Positions 58,301 through 64,000 of a stretch of DNA of 64,000 nt are shown here, piece after piece (positions within the stretch are counted from its first letter, which is position 1; each line of letters starts with the position of its first letter). The translations under genes were made by a program, and so were the position numbers. This DNA is from Chlamydoabsidia padenii (taxonomy: Eukaryota > Mucoromycota > Mucoromycetes > Mucorales > Cunninghamellaceae): positions 868,001-932,000 of the forward strand of contig JAIWND010000012.1 of NCBI GenBank assembly GCA_025330725.1, read 5' to 3'. The notes beneath the pieces were generated by a model. It saw only the letters and a list, made by a program, of their open reading frames with translations, ran no database searches and was not told the origin of the DNA.

Positions 58301-59061
58301 GGTACACCTATCACACTTGAAGATCTTCGAACAAGGTAAGTTTCTCCTTATCTTATGATGATCTTGTTGTACTAATGTTTGTTTGCTTCTTTTTTTTTTA
58401 TGCCAATAGTTTGCTGATAAGAATACGACTGGTGGTACCGTATGCTTCTTTGATATGGGAGTACCCAAATGCTGATGAATGCGATGCTCTTTCTTGGATT
58501 CGAACACTGATAACATTACTGGGTGTAAGTTGAATAAAAAGGGGGGTCGGGGTAGTAAAGGGCACTTGTGTGGAAATGAAGTGAAGGATAATGACTAATC
58601 TCTCTCCCTCTCTTTTGTAGAATCCTATTGTACACGGGTATGGCAGCCAAGAACGATTTTTTGAATTCGTTCTTGACTTTGTCTCATTGATCATCGACGA
58701 AGTGCCCAAGGATTTGCGAAAAGATACATTGACACTCTTATCAAAACTTCACGGGGAACTTACAACAGTACCAGCAATCTTCCAAAGTCGCGTCAACCGG
58801 ATCTTACCCTTCTCGACCCACAACATTTATCTCACAAATAGTCGATTGGCAACAGGCATTCTAGGGGCAACTGCTACGACGGATCCACTACTACAACAAC
58901 AGCATCTCGAAACATGTATGAAACAATCAAGACCGTGGGAATGGCTAGAAGACTACGTTAGCGATCCTCCTCACGATAACGATGTACCTATCAACTTGGG
59001 CCTCTTTAGGGCACGCAAATCGAAGAAACTTGATGGGACTTATATTAGATGTAGAACATGA
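52307..59061 (+). CDS. MED12: Mediator kinase-module subunit Med12 (Srb8)
   Basis: Largest scaffold of the Cdk8 kinase module, which restrains Mediator-RNA polymerase II contact. Exons 52307-52325, 52521-53008, 53080-53207, 53289-53508, 53576-54034, 54101-54208, 54283-58170, 58250-58335, 58410-58524 and 58621-59061 give 1983 aa. The start is a 19-nt exon (MAGRHQ) spliced to APYNRYANAGN, which agrees with the short basic starts of the family. An Asn/Gly/Ser-rich segment follows. The Med12 domain (about residues 200-270) shows GAVPLQKLSRNVPHGYKGEK and LAARQVPYLRATWYIKVVGL. The long exon 7 holds the helical core with HGDWRAFLVSSILLSWR and a run of His (GHHHHHHHHHH) near residue 1430. No catalytic activity is expected. 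Other kinase-module genes are not in the window. Confidence 0.94.
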
Positions 59062-59740
59062 TTGTTATCTTATTATTATTTTTGTTTAATAGTTGGTGCT
59101 ACTGATTATCTTTTGTTTTACTTGTCCATTTATTATACCTTCTATTACCCCCCCCCAACACATATTATATATATATATATATACATACTTACTTATTGTC
59201 AATAAAATCCAATTGTTTACTATACATAAATACATATAATACTTCACATGAAAATAATTAAAATGACATGGTTATCACGAGAAGATGTGATAATAATCAT
59301 GGGGATCTTCTCTTTGACTTGAACCCTATGATGATTATGGATAATAATACGATACTTATTGAAATCATTTTTAAATAAGTATCAAGGCTTACACTTTTTA
59401 ATATGATAATCAGGATGGTTCACATGGTACTATCGGAAAGAGTCTCTTATCAACAGAATTGACACATTACCATTTCGGGAATCCCTTTATGCGCTCAGCC
59501 AATCATTCTTCTCGGATCGAACCTTCATTGTTTGACACGGTACTATGAAAGGCAACAAACGAAGCATGCTTACAAAACATTATTTAATAAGTCGATTGCA
59601 TGATCCCAGGTTAGACAATTACTTTTAAATGAAAAAACAAGTGGCTCGGCCACACTTTTTTTTTTTTTGGTATAAATATGAACTCCTTTTTTCTTTTTCT
59701 TCTTCTTCTTCATTGCTTGGTCTTATCACTCACCTTTAAT
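59062..59740. other. Intergenic region upstream of the alternative NADH dehydrogenase
   Basis: Includes the MED12 3' flank with a TA repeat (59164-59182), AT-rich sequence, and a TTTTTCTTTTTCTTCTTC leader just before the start at 59741. No clear upstream element copy precedes the ATG; the nearest is inside exon 2. Confidence 0.45.
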
Positions 59741-62266
59741 ATGAATACACTCTTTCAACTCAAACGTATGTATTAATTGAAATAATGGGTTTGGTTATAT
59801 AATGTCTATTGTTGATTTGACAGGTTATACCCAAGTGGTGATTTTCAAATCCCGACAGAGGTCATTCATGCAACGTCGAGTTCATCTTCATACACAATCC
59901 CATTCTTCTTTACAGCCAATTAACATCCACACGAAAAAACATGCACGTGCTATTACTCCGAAGAAAGTAACATTACCTAAAAGTAAGCATTTGCATTGAT
60001 TGTTGAAAGTATTGAAGACTGATGATTTCTTTCTTGTTTGATTATGCGCCTATCTTTTCAGATCGAGTCGTCATTTTGGGTATGTTTGTGAAAAAAAAAA
60101 AAAAAAAAAAAAAAAGATACCGACCTTTACAGAGTATTATTAACTTTTTTTTTTTTTTTTTTTTGTCTAAAAGGGTCGGGATGGGCAGGTAAATCACGGA
60201 TATACTCTCACAGACACAATTTTTACCATACACTCTTCATCCCCATTTAGGTTTTAAGCTTATGAGGGAATTGGATCGAGAAAAATATGATGTATCTGTT
60301 GTTTCCCCCAGGTAAGTAAATTCTAAAAAGTGATTGTGGATACTAATCTTAAACACTGATTAGAAACTACTTTGTCTTTACTCCTCTACTTGCAAGGTAA
60401 GTTTGATTTTCGGAGTTTGATATTCGAGTGAAGCTTATTCCCCTTTCTTTTATTATGCGACCTTTAGTACTTCTGTCGGGTCACTTGAATTCAGATGTGT
60501 CACTGAGCCTGTCAGGTAACATTTCATATTCATTTATGCAAAGCTATCTTTCTTACATTCCAATGTTTAGAGGGTATACTAAAAACATCACTTACCATCA
60601 GGCTTCTTGTGATGGCATCGGTACTTGAAAAAATCGAAAATTATGCATTTCAATTCCCGCTTACTTTCGATTTTTTTTTTTTTTTTTTTCGATTAGATCT
60701 TGAGAACAAAACGATTCATTGCATAACTCAAATACCTGGCACCGAAAAAACACAATTCACATTAGACTATGATACTCTGGTTGTTGCTGTGGGATCTTAC
60801 TCGAATACATTCAATATACCTGGGGTTAAAGATAACGCCTGTTTTCTCAAAGATGTTCAAGATGCTCGTAAAATCAGAAAGCGTCTGATTGAATGTGAGT
60901 TGACCTATCCAAAAAAGGATAATCACTTATTACAATTATATTATTAGGTTTCGAATATGCTTCACAGCCAGGATTAACTGACTCGCAAAAAAGTGACAAG
61001 TTACACTTTGTCGTAGTTGGAGCTGGTCCCACTGTAAGGAAGAAAAAAAAAAGATATGATCCTTATTTTTGTTTCTTATCATATCTTATAATAGGGTATT
61101 GAGTTTTCTGCTGAACTTTATGACTTTATATCAAGCGATGTCTCGAGATTGTACCCCGATTTGATCAAATTTACTAGAATGACTTTATATGATGTGGCAC
61201 CTCAAATCCTAAGTGGGTTCGACTCCAAACTATCATCCTATGCCCACCAGCAATTTGATTTGAAAGGAATTCAAATCAAGACTCGTAAGTGAACAAATCT
61301 CATATGTTTCAGGTCCCCTAACAGTTTTTTTTCAAAGGCCGACAAGTGGAGAATGTCATGCCAAACAAACTGATGATCAAAGACGAAGGAGAAGGTAAGA
61401 AAACATAGTATGAACCCCAATAATCACTAATTTGCTTTTAACTAGTTCCTTTTGGATTGCTTGTATGGTCAACTGGTCAGATGCAAAATCCTTTGGTTGC
61501 AAAGTTGGAGATCGCCAAAGATGCTAAAAAGCAAAGGTAGATTTGCATGAAAACTAATTTTCACATCCCGCTCACCCCTTTTTTTTTCAGAATCTTGACC
61601 AATGCTAATCTTCAAGTCCTCGATAATGCCAAAGTACCATATCCTGATGTGTAAGTATCCATTTATGAGAAAATACAATGATCCTAAACCTCTTTTTCCT
61701 AGTTTCGCAGTGGGGGATTGTGCTACGATTGAAGGCCATGATCTGCCGTTGACAGCTCAAGGTAATTCAAATGACCTCCTCACAAAACTTTCATTTAACT
61801 CTTATCTTTTTCTTTCATTAAAGTGGCCACTCAAAAAGCAATCTATTTGAGCAAAGGTAAGTGTGCAATAAAACAAGGATGATGTTCACTCATCGTCGTT
61901 TATGCATCAGTGCTCAACAAGAAAAGACCGACCGATGTTTCAAGCGCCGCCGAAGGGTTCAAATTCAAAAATCGTGGGATCATGGCCTATATTGGGAGCG
62001 CCGAGGCACTTGTTGACATGTCTTCAGTCCATCGAGAAGCAAAAAACTCGGGGCGTTTGGCTTGGCTATTATGGAGATCCGCTTACTTTTCCATGAGCAT
62101 GAGCGTTCGCAACAGAATGTTGATTCCTTATTACTGGTAAGTGATTTCCCTTCAATGCATTTGTTAACAAATTTGACCTTACTAATTTTTTATTGGCGCA
62201 TATATATATATATATATATATAGGCTTCTGACTTGGTCTTTTGGTAGAGATATTAGTAAATTTTGA
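59741..62266 (+). CDS. Alternative (type II) NADH dehydrogenase, mitochondrial
   Basis: Rotenone-insensitive, single-subunit NADH:ubiquinone oxidoreductase on the inner mitochondrial membrane. Eighteen exons (59741-59765, 59824-59982, 60062-60079, 60174-60188, 60251-60311, 60364-60396, 60468-60515, 60571-60620, 60697-60894, 60948-61033, 61095-61284, 61338-61394, 61446-61536, 61591-61650, 61703-61761, 61824-61856, 61911-62136, 62224-62266) give 483 aa. The N-terminus is Arg/Ser/Thr-rich and fits a targeting peptide. The FAD-binding Rossmann motif RVVILGSGWAGFKL is assembled from four exons, two of 18 and 15 nt. The second motif is VVVGAGPTGIEFSAEL. FAVGDCATIEGHDLPLTAQV and the C-terminal amphipathic end (LLTWSFGRDISKF) complete the family pattern. 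No EF-hand is seen. External versus matrix-facing cannot be decided. Confidence 0.94.
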
Positions 62267-62571
62267 ATAGAATAGAATAGATAAACTTTTGACATGCAAG
62301 TTGCTTTACACTATATTAAAGTCCCGATTTTTTTTTGTCCCCAAAGACATGTAGCATGATCATAAAAGAAGATTAAATTACAAAGACGAGTTTTTATTAA
62401 TAATTCTACAACCGAGGTTCATATCACTTTTTATTCATATATGTATGTATGTATTTCTGTGTGTGTGTATATATCTAATCCATAAAGAGTAATCAAGTGA
62501 AGATATAATAGTAATAAGGGAGGGAGTGATAAAGAGAGGAGGGGAAGGGGGGATTATTTCAAGTGTTCCAT
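62267..62571. other. Convergent 3' intergenic region
   Basis: Between the NADH dehydrogenase stop (+) and the ATP synthase gamma stop (-). Holds TTAAAGTCCCGA at 62316-62327, a weak element copy, and GT/AT-rich repeats near 62440-62475. No gene seen. Confidence 0.5.
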
Positions 62572-63821
62572 TTAAAGAGCAGAAGCACCAGTAATGATAT
62601 CGACTAAAAAAGATAAAAACGAGCGATTGGTAACAATGTTCTTCTATTAGACCCCCACACCAGTTTCTTTTTTTTTTTTTTTTTATGATACTTACTCAAT
62701 TCGTTGGTAATGACAGCTTGACGACCACGGTTATAAAACATGGTCAATTTGTTGATCATTTCACCAGCGTTCTTGGTAGCATTTTCCATTGCAGCGCGCT
62801 TGGCACACATTTCAGCAGCATGACCTTCGACCATGGCATGGTAAATAGAGTTGGCAAAGGTGAATTGTTGCAAGTTGGCCAAGACATCATCTTCGATTTC
62901 GTAGACAGCAAAATTGGGAGAGGCCTTGAAAGCATCTTGAGAGAAGGTACGGAGGACATCGGCTTCGTAAGAGATGGCAGACAAGAATTTGTTGTAGATG
63001 ATATCGACATTATCGTATTCCACACCGGATTCTTCAATCACATCCACGATAGAGCAGGCTTCGTCAAAGGTAGGGACGGCTTTACCGATTTGGTTGAAGG
63101 TCAAGGTCAAGTTCTTGCGGACCGCGCGGGACAATTGAGCCTTGGACTTGTCACCCAACACAACGACAGGAGCTTCGGGTTGTTTGGCAATGGCACGACG
63201 GGTAGCTTTGGACACACTGCTGTGAATACCACCACAGAGACCACGGTCAGAGGAGGAGGCCACAAACAAAGTCTTTCCATCTTCAACAGGCTTGGTTTCC
63301 GCACTGGTGTACAAGGCTATATAAATGAAGAAGTGTTAGATAATCTTCCCCCTCCCCTTTTTTTTTCCTACCATTAACACAAATACTTACAAGTAGAGGC
63401 GTTACCAAAAGCACGAGCACTTTCCATAGCACGTTGAGCCTTGTTGACCTTGGTGGAAGCAATCATCTTCATAGACCCAGTGATCTTTTCAATGTTTTGG
63501 ACAGACTTCAAACGTAATTGGACTTATCGTTCGTTAGAATGGATACATACAATTAGTAATAAAAATAAAAAAAAAGAATGGTTGATTAGTATGTTGTCAT
63601 TGGTTGCTTTGGTATGCATATGTGTATGTGTTTTGTTGCTTTGTTGTATATTTGTATCGTACCTTCTTTCAAAGTGGCCATGTTACGGACTTGAGCACCA
63701 TTACTGTATCAGGAGAGAAAAAAAAAAGGTTGGTTAGTTAAGAGGGTCATTTTTATTATCGATGATGGTCTTACCGAGCAATGGCAGGGCGAGTGGCGAT
63801 GCGAGAAGCAGTGGACAACAT
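62572..63821 (-). CDS. ATP3: ATP synthase F1 gamma subunit, mitochondrial
   Basis: Rotor shaft of mitochondrial F1Fo ATP synthase. Five exons (63775-63821, 63663-63703, 63391-63522, 62696-63316, 62572-62603) give 290 aa, the normal length with presequence. The start MLSTASRIATRPAIAR is a typical Arg/Ser targeting peptide. The mature N-terminal helix follows as MATLKEVQLRLKSVQNIEKI with TGSMKMIASTKVNKAQRAME. SSDRGLCGGIHSSVSK and the C-terminal helix MENATKNAGEMINKLTMFYN are highly conserved, and the end is NELIDIITGASAL from the small last exon. Two upstream element copies are seen, at 63869-63882 (weak) and 63938-63952. Long antisense open frames across exon 4 are composition effects. Confidence 0.97.
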
Positions 63822-64000
63822 TCTCTAGTTAAAAACTGTTTATAAAAAGAGAAGAAAAGAAAACACAAGGCGCGACTTGAAAATTTTTGTATTTTAGGGT
63901 CGGGGGGTGCCAGCAAGTAAGGCTGTACCATCAATCGGTTCAAATCCCGACGCTGGATCAGTAAGTCAAAGTCAGCCAATTGATTTTTTTTTTTTTGCTT
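63822..64000. promoter_or_regulatory. ATP3 promoter with GGTTCAAATCCCGAC (63938-63952)
   Basis: The element lies about 120 bp before the start codon. A weaker GGCGCGACTTGAAAA sits at 63869-63883. The first ten bases also match a tRNA-type B box, but no tRNA can be folded around it. The window ends inside this promoter. Confidence 0.5.

Noticed and set aside
62685..63377. 230-codon plus-strand open frame opposite ATP synthase gamma
   Set aside because: It mirrors exon 4 of a clearly conserved gene, has no domain, and such antisense frames follow from codon bias in highly expressed genes.
63900..63975. Possible tRNA around GGTTCAAATCC
   Set aside because: The B-box-like word is present, but no 5-bp T stem, no A box at the right distance and no pairing acceptor stem can be formed.
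1..64000. Transposable elements or CRISPR arrays
   Set aside because: No reverse transcriptase, integrase or transposase frames, no long terminal or inverted repeats and no spaced direct-repeat array were seen.

Overview
The window is nuclear DNA of a filamentous fungus, most likely an early-diverging one (Mucoromycota, probably Mucorales; placement is inference). The genes are AT-rich and densely interrupted by short GT-AG introns (about 50-120 bp) that often end in T-runs followed by TAG. Gene content mixes general fungal genes (CHO2, RTC5, MED12, ATP23) with families that are patchy or missing in well-studied yeasts: a PEN-2-like gamma-secretase subunit, an RNA-silencing type RdRP, a DPP8/9-like peptidase and an AIG1-type GTPase. 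Exon chains were joined by hand at GT/AG sites and checked for frame. All but three models (an edge-cut gene, one weak candidate and one relic) close in frame from ATG to stop.

Left to right: 3' part of an acyl-CoA dehydrogenase (+); eEF1B-gamma (-) head-to-head with a DPP8/9-like serine peptidase (+); YOP1/REEP (-), ATP23 (-) and a GATA factor (-); a gene-poor 1.6 kb; a small SAC3/GANP-like protein (+); CHO2 (-), a SAM methyltransferase (-), and a PH-domain protein (-) head-to-head with an AIG1-type GTPase (+); a PEN-2-like gene (-) and an OPT oligopeptide transporter (-); 1.7 kb without a recognised gene; NDUFAF7 (-); a weak short gene candidate (+); an RdRP homologue with a degenerate catalytic loop (-) head-to-head with RTC5 (+); a Zn2Cys6 factor (-); a decayed region; a long F-box/LRR protein (+); the PP2A B56 subunit (+); MED12 (+); an alternative NADH dehydrogenase with 18 exons (+); ATP synthase gamma (-), whose promoter reaches the right edge.

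The genes do not form one pathway. Several serve mitochondrial energy metabolism (ATP23, NDUFAF7, NDH-2, ATP synthase gamma), but they are spread out and mixed with unrelated genes.

Three observations stand out. (1) A PEN-2 homologue of 98 codons whose intron uses a GC donor. (2) A full-length cellular RdRP homologue in which the DxDGD catalytic loop reads NIDGR. (3) A recurring upstream element, consensus about TTYRAATCCCGMC in either orientation, found roughly 60-200 bp before most start codons here and also at a few orphan sites that may mark decayed genes.
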